From Poronia punctata (Eukaryota; Ascomycota; Sordariomycetes; Xylariales; Xylariaceae), in contig MU401766.1 in NCBI GenBank assembly GCA_022579005.1, positions 1-36,581 of the forward strand: DNA of 36,581 nt, read 5' to 3'. This document shows positions 1 to 10,409 of the stretch, one piece after another (within the stretch, counting starts at the first letter, position 1; each line of letters starts with the position of its first letter). Both the position numbers and the translations under genes were made by a program. Under the pieces are notes generated by a model. It ran no database searches. It saw only the letters and a list, made by a program, of their open reading frames with translations, and had not been told where the DNA came from.

Positions 1-93
<93 letters not shown>

Positions 94-110
94 TTATTAT
101 TATTTTAAAC
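1..110. repeat. (ATT)n trinucleotide microsatellite
   Basis: The first 93 bases are 31 uninterrupted ATT units, followed by a few imperfect units to about 110. On the minus strand this is (AAT)n. It lies at the downstream end of the AT-rich block that appears to read on the minus strand. A TAA-type tail of a LINE is possible, but no LINE coding motif was found next to it, so it is called a plain microsatellite. Confidence 0.95.
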
Positions 111-3100
111 TTTTAATAAGCTTTATATTAGCGTTTATAAAAGTACTAAATTTTTAAACGTATAGCAATAAGTAGTAGCTTATTACTTTTAATTATTTTA
201 CTTATATTAGCAGTATAGCTACCTTTATACATTTTAACTATATTAGTAGTTTAGCTACTTATATATATTATAACTATGTTTATAATTTAAGAAGTTTTAC
301 TTATTATATAAATACTTTTTTTATATATTGCTTAAAAACTATTCTTTAGCTTTGCTTGGTTGCTTTTATTACTATACCTTTTTTAAATTAACTTTTTTTG
401 TTTAAACTATTTTTAAAAAACTATTTTTTATAGCAGCTTAGATTTAAAATTAGATTTAAAAGCTTTATACTTAAAGTAAAATTTAATTAAAATAATTAGC
501 TTTATTTTCTTGCTTTTTTTTAACTACTATTACTTTTTTTGCTACTTTTTAAATAATTAATAGCTTGTTTTTTACTTATACAATAGTTAATTGCTTATTT
601 TATAAATTATTTAGCTACTTAATATATAAAGTAATTAATAGTTTATTTTTCTAGTTAACTAGTTGCTTTTTCTTTTATTTTAATTAACTACTTATTTTTA
701 TAGTATATATATTAAAAGTAGTTAAAGTACTAAATAAAGCTATATTTTAAAAGAATTTAATTTTTAATAGAAATTTAAATATATTTTAAATACGCTGCTT
801 TTTAGCTTATTATATTACATGTTTTTATAATATATTTAATGAAAGTTATATACTTTTTATTTAGTTTTACTATATAAATACTTTTTTAAAAAATTCTTTA
901 TAATTACTTACTTTAAACTAGCCTTAGTAGCTTAAAAGTTACTAAAAAAAATAAAAGTTTTATTTATAAATAAAGTTTTAAAATATTTTTAGTATTTTTT
1001 ATTAATTTTTTAGCTATACTTATTTATAACTTTTATTGTTAAAAGCTTTTAAATAGCTATACTATATAGTCCTTATTTTTAAGTTAATTAGTTTATTATA
1101 GTGCTTTTTTAATACCTTTATTACTATAGCTATACTTTTAACTTTTTATTAAATAGTTTATTAATAAAGTATTAAAAAATTTAATTAACTTTAGCAAATA
1201 TATATATTCTTATATTTATATAAATTTTTTTAAAATATTTTTAAAGTTATAAAACTACTATTTATTAAACTTAATATTTTAAGTTATAATAACCTTTTTT
1301 ATAATAAATATTTATATTTAGTATATATTAAATATTATATATTTTATTTTATAATTAATATATATATATATAGCTTAGGTTTAAATTTTTCCTTATTTAT
1401 ATTAGCAAAGTAATTTTGCTTTAATAAGTATATTTTATATTTATAAGCTACTATTTTTAACTAGTTAAAATAAGCATTACTTATTAATACATTACTTATT
1501 AGTAATATATATTAATAAAAACAGTAATTAAACTAAATATTAAGCTTTTTAAAAACCTTATATTATTATATACTTTAAATAAGCTTTAGTTATATAACTA
1601 TATAATAACTTTAGTAGCTTTAAGCTATAGTTTAATTAAAAAACCTATACTATATAATATAGTTTTAGCTTTTTTATAACTTTTTTACTCGCTTATTTAG
1701 CTACTTTAATTAGTTTTTTAATTTACTTTAGTAATATTTTAATTATAACTATTACTTATTTATTATTATAATAAAATAATACTATTATAAGCTTATAAGA
1801 ACGCTATACTTATTTTTTAAATATAGCAATTTTAATTAAAACTTTTTATTAAGTTTTATGCTATATTATAAAAGCATATAATATTTTAAAATATTTGCTT
1901 TTAAAAATAATTAACTAAAATATTTTATTATACTTTTTATTATAGTTAAAAAATCTTAATATACTTTTTAAAATAAATAACTTATATATTGCTTTAAAGT
2001 TTTTTAAAAAAATATTTTTAATATATAGTTAATTATTTAACTTTTATATTTAATATATAATATTTTAAATTTTTATATTTTTTACTTTATAAGCTAAAGG
2101 TTTTAATGCTTTAGCCTTTAAGTACTTAAATTTAAAGTGCTATAATGCTTTGTTATTTTTAAAAAATTTAAAAGGTTGCTTAAAAGTTAAAAAGCTTATT
2201 TAGTAATAGTTATTATAAGGCTTGCTATGCTTATTATAAATTTTCTTATATAGTTAGTACTTATTATAAAGTGTAATTTAAAGCAAAAAAAAACTTTTTA
2301 TATTAAAAAAAACTAGGTTATATTTACACTATAGCTTTTTAACTATAATATTATACTTAATTATTTTAAAGCATAATATATAATTTAAGCTATAATACTA
2401 AATTCCTTTATTTTTTAACTTAGCTTTTAATTTAATATTAATATAAAAACCTTTTATAAAATAAATATTTTTAAACACTAATGTTTTTTTTATTAAGTAT
2501 GCTTTAAATAGTTTTGCATTTTTTTTAATTAAAAAAATAATATACTAGCTTTAACCTAGTTATTTTTAGTTAAAATAAATAATTTTATATTAAGCAGCTT
2601 TATATAGTTTACTAAGTATATAATATTATAATTATTTAATACTATACTATTTAATAATATATACTTATTTATACTAATAGTAGTATATATTTTATAAAAA
2701 TCATTTTAAGTGCTGCTACTTATAGTAAAATTAAAAATAGTATATATTATATTATATAGTAACTATATTTTCTTTAAAACTTAAAGAATTATTTAAACCT
2801 TTATTACTAAATAGCAATTTTTTAATAAAGCTTAGCACTTTTTTTAAAAAGGTTTTTTATTATATAGCTTATTTTACTTATTACTTTAATAGCGTTATTA
2901 TATAAATTTATGTTTATTATTAATTGTTTTTAGTAGCTAGTTAAAAGTATAAAATTTAGTTACTATAAACTAGCATTAAGCGTCTTTATTAGGTTTTTAA
3001 AAATATTTTACTAATTTTTTATAAAAGTACTTATACATTTTGCATTTTCTTTCTTTTTAAAAATAAGCCTTTTAAGTTACCTTTAGTAATAACAAATATA

Positions 3101-4740
3101 GTTATATATCTTGGTTTTCTTTTAACTAATATTTAATTATTAAGTTAGCTATAAGCTAATTTTCTTTTTTATAAAAAATAGTTTACTTTTTATTTATTTA
3201 AAAGAAAATTAACTTTTTTTAAATAGCTTATTTTAGCTAAAGTATATATAATAAACTTTTAATTATAAGTAGCTTATTAACCTTTTTAAGCTTATAATTA
3301 AACGCTTTATAGTAAACTATAGTTTATTTTTTATACTATTTATTAAACTTAATAGTATTTTTTTAGCTTTTATAAAAGCTTTTTAGTATTGCTTTTAAGC
3401 AATTGAGCAATAGTTAACTTTATAAAGCGCAATAATACTATATAATATGTTAACTTAGTTTTAAAGCAGTAATTTTTTACTTTTTATTTATATTATATTA
3501 ACTTAGATATAATGATTTATATTAACAATTTTATTAACTTAGATTTAAAGCATATTAATTCAAAGTTGCTTATATGCTTTATATTATATATTTTTAATTT
3601 TCAAGCTTTATTAAATTTTAAGCTTTTTATTAATTTAAGCTATAATAAACTTTTGCATTAGTTTTAAAAATTTATTCCTTTTTTTTAGCTTTATATAGTA
3701 CTTTTTAGCTTTATAGCGTTTAAGTTCTTATAATATAATAGTTTTAAAAAAACGCTTAAAGACTTTTTTAAAGTTATACTTAAAAAAATACTTATTTAAG
3801 TTAACATTTTCTTAAATATTTTTAGTAGTAATAATAACTTAAAAATTTTAAAAATAAGCAAGGTTTATAATATAAAAGTGTTTCTAAATATATTAATAGT
3901 TATTAAATTATACTTATATAATAATTAAAACGTTTTTTAAAAAGTATATAGTATAAAAGATATTAGCTTATTAAATAAAAACTAATATAATTTGCAAAAA
4001 AATATTATATAACTATATATAGCTAGCTTTTTATAATTTTATATAAACACTAGTTTTTTAATAATAAACTAAGCTTATAACTTTAATAAATTCTATTAAC
4101 ACTATTTAGTAAAGTAAAAAATAGTAAAAAAACAAGGCTAAAATTAAAATAGCTAGTACATATATTAAATATATATATTTAATTAATATATATATAACTA
4201 GTTTATAAATATGCGTAGCTTAACTTTTATAATTAAGTAATACTTATATTTATTTTAATTATATATAAATTAAACAGTTTAACTTATACTTTATTTATAG
4301 TAGCTATAAAGTAAATAATGCTTACTGCTTAATTAATTAATAAGTAAAATATACTTTATACATTTTAATTTTTTATTATTATATAGGTTTTATTTTAGCT
4401 TTATTTTTAACATTATAATTATTAAAAAACTTAAAAGTATTTTTATTTAGTGCTATATAAATAATATATAACGCATATACTTTATATTAAGTATATACTT
4501 CTTTTTTCTTATTAGTTATTATATATAACCGTATTATTAATAAACCTAAAATAATTATAGCGCAATTTATAAAGCGCGCAGTTAATTTTTTATTTAACGC
4601 GCTATATATATTAGATTTTTTAAAAATAAGCATTGCTTACTTTTTTAATATTAAATTAATTCTTGCTTAATTTGCAAATATATATTAAACGCTTGTTTAC
4701 TTTAGTAATAGTTACTTAATTACTTTTAGTGTAAACCTAT
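111..4740. other. Unresolved AT-rich, RIP-degraded repeat block
   Basis: This 4.6 kb stretch is almost entirely A and T. The remaining C and G sit mostly in AGCT, GCT and TAG contexts, and stops are dense in all frames, as expected after RIP of a transposon. It does not align by eye with the main gypsy family that starts at about 4741. A weak minus-strand coding relic is listed separately at 2760-3180. No intact gene, RNA gene or LTR boundary could be recognised. It may hold the rest of the second gypsy family seen at 7839-9145, or a different transposon. Confidence 0.6.
2760..3180 (-). pseudogene. Unidentified degraded coding relic
   Basis: Read on the minus strand, one frame gives a long run of mixed, non-repetitive amino-acid sequence with Cys, Trp, Asp and Glu residues. 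It is interrupted only by TAA and TAG, which C-to-T or G-to-A changes could create from CAA, CAG or TGG. Part of it reads CKMYKYFYKKLVKYF. I do not recognise the family. It could be a transposase or a gag-like segment. The reading is weak because stop codons are frequent by chance at this base composition. Confidence 0.25.
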
Positions 4741-4956
4741 TATTTATTATATATATTATTTATTAAAGTTAGTACTTTTTAAAAATTTATTTTTATTTTT
4801 TTATTTATAATAATAAATTTTAAAAATTTCATTTTACTATTAAAAAACTTTCATTTTAATTCCTTTATAAATAAATAGTTAATATTTTCCTAATTGTTTA
4901 TAAATTAATTAAAAGTGCTTTTTACATTTTTTAAATCTTTTTTAAAAAATTATAAT

Positions 4957-5325
4957 ATTGTTTAAATAAACTATATAAATATAATTTACTAGCTTAGCTA
5001 GCGTTTTATATATACAGGCTTAAAAAGTTATAAAAGTATTAGTTAATTTAAAAAATATAACTATATACTTAAAATGCTTATATTTTATTTAAAAAGCAGG
5101 TTTTACTTATTATTATGCTTAATATAAATATAATAGTAAGCATTATAAAAGTTTAGCTTTAAAAGATCCTTTGCTAACTTTAGCTTATTTATTACTTTTA
5201 ATATAAATAGAAAAGAATATTTATTTTTTATAATTATTATATTTAACTTTTTATACTTAATATAAACCTTTATAATTTCTTTAAAGTATAAATAAAATAA
5301 AAGCTTTTATGTTTGCTTTTAAGTC
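4957..5325 (-). pseudogene. Reverse transcriptase relic of copy R1
   Basis: Minus-strand sequence corresponds to the reverse transcriptase of copy A (13677-14050). The catalytic box at 4957-4968 reads Tyr-Leu-Asn-Asn (codons TAT TTA AAC AAT) where active Ty3/gypsy enzymes have Tyr-Leu-Asp-Asp. Both aspartate codons have become asparagine by G-to-A change. In-frame stops also break the domain. The enzyme would have copied element RNA into DNA; this copy cannot be functional. Confidence 0.8.
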
Positions 5326-5675
5326 CTATATATACTTTATTTAAACAGTCTTCTTTTAATAATTAAGCACTTATTATTAAGCTTTTATAATAAAATAAAT
5401 TAAACTAAAAACCATTTATACCTTGTTTACTAAGTTTATTATATATTATACTTTCTTTAATACTAGCAACTTTTTTATTAATAGTTTAAAGTATATATAC
5501 TAAAATATTTTAAAATACTTAAATAAATTAATTTTGTTTTTAGTACTAAGCTTATTATTAATTTTAAAAAATAAAAACTTTTTTAAAAAACTAATACTTA
5601 TATTTATTAAGTTAGCAACGTACGCTGCTTAGTTGCTAACTATGTTTTTAGCAAACTTTTTAAAATTTATTTTTT

Positions 5676-5750
5676 AATATTTATTTTTTTAATATTTATT
5701 TTTTTAATATTTATTTTTTTAATATTTATTTTTTTAATATTTATTATAAA
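5676..5750. repeat. 15-bp tandem repeat, five copies, inside copy R1
   Basis: The unit AATATTTATTTTTTT starts at 5676, 5691, 5706, 5721 and 5736. The matching positions in copies A and R2 (near 13330 and 25670) hold only one unit, so the array expanded within R1. It lies in the former gag-pol region. Confidence 0.95.
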
Positions 5751-7604
5751 ACTATTAAGTAAAAGCTATATTTAATAATATATTTAACTAACCTATTTCT
5801 AGTTATAATATTAAAAACTTTAACACTTTCTGTTTTTTATATATTAAATAAAATATTTGCTTAACAGTTTCTTTTTAAATTTTTAAGTATTAATTATTTA
5901 AAAACTAGCTATATAAACTAGTTAATACATTATTAGCTTTTTTCTTAGTTTTATTAATAAAAATAATCAAATATTTACTTTTTATAAGTATTTTTAAACA
6001 AATATATTTATATATAATATTAATAAACTTAAGGTTTTATATTTATACTTATAATAACTTTTTTAGCTTTTATTTACTACTTAAAAGAATTATAGCTATT
6101 ACTTAAAATAGCTTTATAATACTAAATGCTTTATAGAACCTTGCTAAAATAAATTAAATATATTATTTTACTTTAGCTTAGGTTTTAACTTTCTAGTTTT
6201 AAAGTTTAATTACTTTATTTAAATATTTTAATTAATTATTTTATTTTTTATTTTTAAGCTATTTAAATAGTTTTTACTTAACTTTGCTTAACTAGTAATT
6301 TAATACTAACTATTTACCTTTTAAGTTATAATTAGCTATAAAGCTTTTTTTACTATAATAATAATATTTTATATAGCTATTGCTAATATATACTAATTTG
6401 CTTTAATTTTAATTTATTTATTATTTAAATAAGTTATTAGTTATTTTTTAAATTATTTAAGCGCTTTTAAGTTATTTATTAACTTTTTTACTTTAATAAG
6501 CATTTAGCATATTTTTGCTTATATAGTAATTAATATTTTTTATTAGCGTAGTATTAAGTGCTTTATTATTTTTTTAGTTTTTTAATATATTATTGCTATA
6601 TTATTAAGCAATATATACTACGTTATTAAACTTTTTTAAAAAAAATTAAAGCTTATACTAATAATTAAAAGCTAGTTAGCTATTATTTTTTAATAATATA
6701 GCACTTTTAAGCTTTTATATTAATACTTGCTAATAAAAAAAATCTTTTAAGTTTTTATTTTTTATTATTATACCTTATATAATTACTTTTAAAAAGTTTG
6801 CTTAAATAGTTTTAAGTTAACATTTTTTTGCTAAATAAACTTTTAAAAGTTTTTAAAAGTCGCTTTTTTTAAAAAAAAATTATTATAATTTAGCATATTT
6901 TAATAAAAACGCTTATTTATTTAAATATTAAACTTAGCTTATATTAAAGCTTATATAATTTATATTAGATCTTTATAGCTAGGCTTTTGCTAATTGCTTT
7001 TTTTATAGCTATAATTTAATTTTTAATTTTTATAGCAATAGTATTTTACTTTAGCTGCTTATAGTTATATATAAAAGGTTTAGCATTATTTTTATATTAT
7101 AGCTTTTTTTACTTAGTAAGTAGCTAAAGGAATTATAAGTCTTAGTTTATTATATTAATAATTTAACTTAAAAAATTATTACTTTAGCTTTTAAAACTAT
7201 TTTAAAAGCTATTATAATAAAAACCTTTCTTATAAAAGCTTTTATATAATAGCGGTTTAAAGTAAAAAAAGTGCTTTTTAACCTTTTAACTTTTTATAAA
7301 TTATTGCCTAGTAGCTAATAACTATTTTAATAAGTAATACTTTTTATTTTAGGTTTTTTAATTTATTAGTAAGTTTTTTACTTTTCTTAATATTTATTAT
7401 AGCTTTTTTATTTTTAGCTATTTATAAATTTAGTTTTTTTTAGTTTTTTTTAGTTTTTTTTTAGTTTTTTTAGTATTAGGTTTATTAAGCTTGTTTATAT
7501 TGTTGCTAGTTATTTGCTTAATAGTTATAAACTATATTTAAGTTCTAATTTAAATTCTTTTGCTAAACATTGCATTATAACTTAAAAATATATAAATAAA
7601 AATA

Positions 7605-7838
7605 TATAAAATTTAAAATAATAAAGTAGTTATAAAATAATATTGCTAGGAATGTTAAAAACTAACTATATTTAATAACTTTTATTTAATTAACTAAATA
7701 AGTACTTAAGCTAGCTAAAAAAAAAAAAGGGTATAACCGGCTAAACTATAGCTAATAGTTAGCGTATGTTTAGCTTATATATAGTCCGTGCACTTATAGC
7801 GCAGCTAGTAGGTTTTATAAGTTAGTGCTTTATTATAA
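7605..7838 (-). repeat. 5' LTR of copy R1 (subtype II)
   Basis: The reverse complement matches the LTR at 29272-29490 closely, including a less-mutated stretch read on the plus strand as TAGTCCGTGCACTTATAGCG near 7783. The inner edge is followed on the minus strand by the same internal sequence that follows the 5' LTR of copy A. The outer edge at about 7838 meets reverse-transcriptase sequence of another family. Edges are good to roughly 5 bases, since no TG...CA ends survive. Confidence 0.85.
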
Positions 7839-8073
7839 CTTAATAGGCTACTAGCATTAAAGCTTAAGTTTTTAATTTTTAGAAAACTACTTTAAAGTAA
7901 AATCTTATTAAATTATTAAAAGCCTTAATATTTATAGTACTATTAAAGTCAAGCATAACTTTTTTTTATTTTCTATAAAAGCTATAAATAAAAAGCCAGG
8001 TTTATTAGCTCTTTTAATATATAGCTTATTAAAACCTTTTACTAGCTTATAAGTTATTTAGTAAAATTCTTTA
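7839..8073 (-). pseudogene. Reverse transcriptase N-terminal relic, second gypsy family
   Basis: On the minus strand one frame reads LVKGFNKLYIKRANKPGFLF and continues with IAFIENKKKLCL. This fits the gypsy segment leading from a Lys/Arg-Gly-Phe-Ile motif through a Pro-Val-Leu-Phe-Val motif to Leu-Cys-Val-Asp-Tyr. The Cys-Val-Asp-Tyr-like part continues in a neighbouring frame, so there is a frameshift as well as RIP stops. The domain ends at the R1 LTR, before the palm motif. Family assignment rests on motif order only. Confidence 0.5.
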
Positions 8074-9145
8074 GTTATTTATTTATAATATATTTTTAAA
8101 AAAAATATTTTAGCTATATATTAGTTAAATATTTAAGCTTAATTTATTAAAGTTTTTAAAGTATCTTTATTATTAAATCTTTTAGCAATATAACTTAAAT
8201 TTTACTTTTTTTTAAAAAAATAAATAAAAAACTATAGTAAATTATTTATAACCTTTTATTTATAAAAATTTATTTGTTTTAAAAATAGTCTTTATAAAGT
8301 TATTATTTTAATATAATATTTTCAGTAAAGCTTATTACTTTATAGCTATTTATATTTTTATACAGTTTTTATTTTTTTAAGCTATAATTAGTTAGTAGCT
8401 AAAATATTGGTTTTTAATAGCGTTATTAATATAGTACTACTAAGTTAAGTTAATTATAATTAGGTTAAATTATTAAGTTAAAATATTACGTTTTTTAACT
8501 AGTGTTAATAACTTTAAAATTGTTATAATTAAGTTATAAAGAAAGCTAATCTTTTAAAAGATTTAATTTATAACAAAAAATCTTAAAGTAAAAAAAAAAG
8601 CTTTTAAGTTTTTATTATAAATATAAACTTATATATATACTAGCTAGTAAAGCTATAGCTGTTTATAAGTATAGGCCTTTATATTTACTATTTAAAAAAG
8701 GTAACAGCTATAAGCTACTTAATTAGCTATACTATTATTAACTAATTTATAACTATTAATATAAAAGCAATATAGCTTTTATAAAAGCTTTAACTAGTTA
8801 TTATAAAAGTATAAATAAATAAATAAAATAAGTAAAAATACTATATTTAAAATTATAAAGCCTTATATATTATTATTTAAAAGCTTTATTTTTAGCTATA
8901 AAATAGTTTAATAACTTAGTTTATTTTAAAAAAGTATATTAAAACTAATAAGCTATTAAAAATTATAATTAATATAATGCTTATATAGTAAAATAAAATA
9001 TAGCTAAAATAAAAACTACTATAAAAAAGGTTTTTTATTAAAGGGTTTCTTTTTACTTATTTAATATAAAAAATCTTTGCAATAAAAAGAAGGATTTTCT
9101 TTTTATAAGTTATATAATATAATTATACGTTTAAGCTATATTGCT
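7839..9145 (-). mobile_element. Fragment of a second Ty3/gypsy family (RIP-mutated)
   Basis: This AT-rich block lies between the LTR of R1 and the gene island. The minus strand carries the start of a reverse-transcriptase domain at 7839-8073 (next entry) and about 1 kb upstream of it that would correspond to gag and protease, where I see no clear motif. It does not match the reverse transcriptase of copies A, B, R1 and R2, so it represents a second family. Its right end gives way abruptly to normal-composition host DNA at about 9146. No LTR was recognised at that end. Confidence 0.55.
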
Positions 9146-9318
9146 AGGTTCTAAGAAAAACCACAAAATCTACTTCTTAACCAGCAGAGGTGCGCAGCTG
9201 TCAGCCACTCAGACCCTGCCCCCTTAGCAAAATGACACTGCCCACCCAGCAATGCTCTATTTTATTAGCCTCTGCAGTTATATTACTGTATAATAAACCT
9301 TCTTTGTGATTGACAAGG
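9146..9318 (+). promoter_or_regulatory. 5' flank and leader of dam1
   Basis: Base composition changes abruptly from AT-rich repeat to normal at about 9150, leaving only some 170 bases of host sequence before the dam1 start. This stretch holds two short upstream ORFs: ATG 9232 to TGA 9309 (25 codons) and ATG 9252 to TAA 9293 (13 codons). No confident TATA box or factor site was identified. The transcription start is unknown, so it is uncertain whether the upstream ATGs are in the mRNA. Confidence 0.5.
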
Positions 9319-10164
9319 ATGGCTGACAGCGACAACACAATGCGGCCGCGCTCAATGTCGAGATCACGTCCCACAACACCACTTCGGCCCTCTTCGCGCT
9401 CCTCACTGCGCGAGTCTGCTCGACGTAGCGTTGACGGTCGTGAACTTTTCCCTCTGAATACGTCCGAGCCTGCTTTTGCCGAACTATCCGACGCTGTAGC
9501 TGACCTCGAAGCTAATATGATGCACTTTCAGCTAATGCACGAGAGTCTGGCTCGGTTCGGCGAGAGCTTTGCCAGTTTCTTGTACGGGCTTAACATGAAC
9601 GCCTTCTGCGTTGACTTCCCCGAGGTGAGCGGAAGTGGGTATTATGACCTAACCCTGGGGATGGTTGTATGCGCTACGTCCATTCTCCAGAGCTAATGTG
9701 GTTCCCGGGTCTAGCAACCTATTTCCGAATCCTTTCGCAGAGCTGGGGCCAATAAAGACCAAACTGGTATGACTCTATGCCCATTCCTACGTCCAGGGAC
9801 ACGATTGTGGTCCGTCCACCCGAAGAACCACGATGGCTGCTGATATTTACACAGTCCGATCTCGCAGCACAGAAAGATTTCCGTCAGATGGCGATACAAC
9901 ATTCATGTACGAATCGATTTCAAAGCCTCTATTATGGTCCAACATCCTATCTAATCACCTATCTCTAGGACAACGGACATGTCCTTTGTTGAGAATCCAT
10001 CAACAGCTCCCAAGCCGACGTCTAACATGTACACCGCCTCTGAGACTCGACCGTCACGCTTGGCAGCCCCTTCACGCGGTGGTGTTGAGTCCAACGGGCG
10101 GAGGACTGAAGGGCGAGCGCGCCCCAGCGGTCTTATGCGACCGCGGGCTCGCGGATTGAGATAA
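9319..10164 (+). CDS. dam1: DASH complex subunit Dam1 (four exons)
   Basis: Dam1 is part of the DASH (Dam1) complex, which couples kinetochores to spindle microtubules. The exons 9319-9624, 9715-9766, 9855-9906 and 9969-10164 join in frame to 201 residues and a stop, about the length of Dam1 in filamentous fungi. Residues 1-42 are rich in Arg, Ser and Pro. The conserved Dam1 domain spans about 43-112 and includes LFPLNTSEPAFAELSDAV, FASFLYGLNMNAFCVDFPE and, across intron 1, PISESFRR. Residues 135-145 carry the family motif TFMTTDMSFVE, formed only when intron 3 is removed. The tail is basic and rich in Arg and Gly. RRSV (Ser37) and RSSL (Ser29) fit the Ipl1/Aurora B site pattern. The start is ATG 9319, in the context GACAAGGATGGCT; there is no upstream in-frame ATG nearby. 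The gene is convergent with bud20. It shows no RIP damage although retroelements begin 170 bases upstream. Confidence 0.94.
9625..9714 (+). other. dam1 intron 1 (90 nt, phase 0)
   Basis: The 5' site is GTGAGC, the branch motif is CTAAT at 9693-9697 and the 3' site is TCTAG. Removal joins ...CVDFPE to QPISESFRR, restoring the contiguous Dam1 domain. Without splicing the frame stops at 9694-9696. Confidence 0.92.
9767..9854 (+). other. dam1 intron 2 (88 nt, phase 1)
   Basis: The 5' site is GTATGA, a CTGAT branch motif lies at 9840-9844 and the 3' site is ACACAG. Its length is 1 modulo 3, which is needed to bring exon 2 into the frame of exon 3. An alternative acceptor at 9866 (GCAG) also keeps frame and would drop four residues, so the exact 3' edge is less certain than the other introns. 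Confidence 0.75.
9907..9968 (+). other. dam1 intron 3 (62 nt, phase 2)
   Basis: The 5' site is GTACGA, the branch motif is CTAAT at 9951-9955 and the 3' site is TCTAG. The split codon AT|G gives Met137 and produces the Dam1 motif TFMTTDMSFVE across the junction, strong support for this splice. Confidence 0.92.
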
Positions 10165-10409
10165 ATCGCATGGTGTTTATTCAGTTTGGCAATAAAGGTA
10201 GGCCTGCAGAAGTTCGTGTATGAGTTACGTGCCGATGCTTGCGACTTACAGAGCTGGAGGGCAGCATAGTACGCATGAACAAGTTTCTTGACCCGTGGCG
10301 GCCATTTTAAAACGGTCGTAGAGCTGAGCGGAAGGCTCTATTATGTCTAAGCTCTATACAGTGGGTATGCAAACGACCTGGCCAGCGCGCCAGCCGTTAT
10401 TTTGCTTCC
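10165..10409. other. Intergenic region between convergent dam1 and bud20
   Basis: This is 245 bases of normal composition holding the 3' ends of both transcripts. AATAAA for dam1 lies at 10191. No equivalent hexamer is evident for bud20 on the minus strand. No ORF or RNA gene is seen. Confidence 0.7.
10191..10196 (+). terminator. Likely polyadenylation signal of dam1
   Basis: A canonical AATAAA lies 27 bases after the dam1 stop codon, in an otherwise GC-balanced stretch where chance occurrence is low. Confidence 0.6.

Larger units (their letters stand above)
4741..7838 (-). mobile_element. Ty3/gypsy LTR retrotransposon copy R1, 5' part only (RIP-mutated)
   Basis: On the minus strand this copy runs from its 5' LTR (about 7605-7838) through gag, the zinc knuckle and reverse transcriptase, and then stops near 4741. 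It follows copy A in reverse, for example 5140-5157 against A near 13841. The match to A is lost at about 4740, just after the palm motif of reverse transcriptase, so RNase H, integrase and the 3' LTR are missing here. Its outer LTR edge abuts reverse-transcriptase sequence of a different gypsy family, which suggests a nested insertion. All frames carry many stops. The LTR is subtype II. Confidence 0.85.

Noticed and set aside
2180..2275. Integrase-like zinc-finger string on the minus strand
   Set aside because: A short stretch resembles the MRKFI...Y part of gypsy integrase, but the expected paired cysteines and the following conserved region do not appear. It is likely chance in AT-rich sequence.
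4150..4190. AT palindrome (about 20 bases) that could be an origin or hairpin
   Set aside because: Perfect palindromes of A and T are expected often at this base composition, and nothing around it supports a function.
5676..5750. Possible CRISPR-like or regulatory repeat array
   Set aside because: The units are contiguous with no spacers, lie within a dead retrotransposon in a eukaryotic genome and exist as one unit in sister copies; a simple tandem expansion explains them.
9310..9318. Extending dam1 upstream to a TTG codon at 9310
   Set aside because: Nuclear fungal genes rarely start at TTG. ATG 9319 follows three codons later in a good context and fits the family N-terminus.
9711..9902. 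Minus-strand ORF of 63 codons opposite dam1
   Set aside because: It overlaps dam1 exons 2 and 3 and introns 1 and 2 on the other strand, has no recognisable motif, and the plus strand is fully explained by the spliced Dam1 model.
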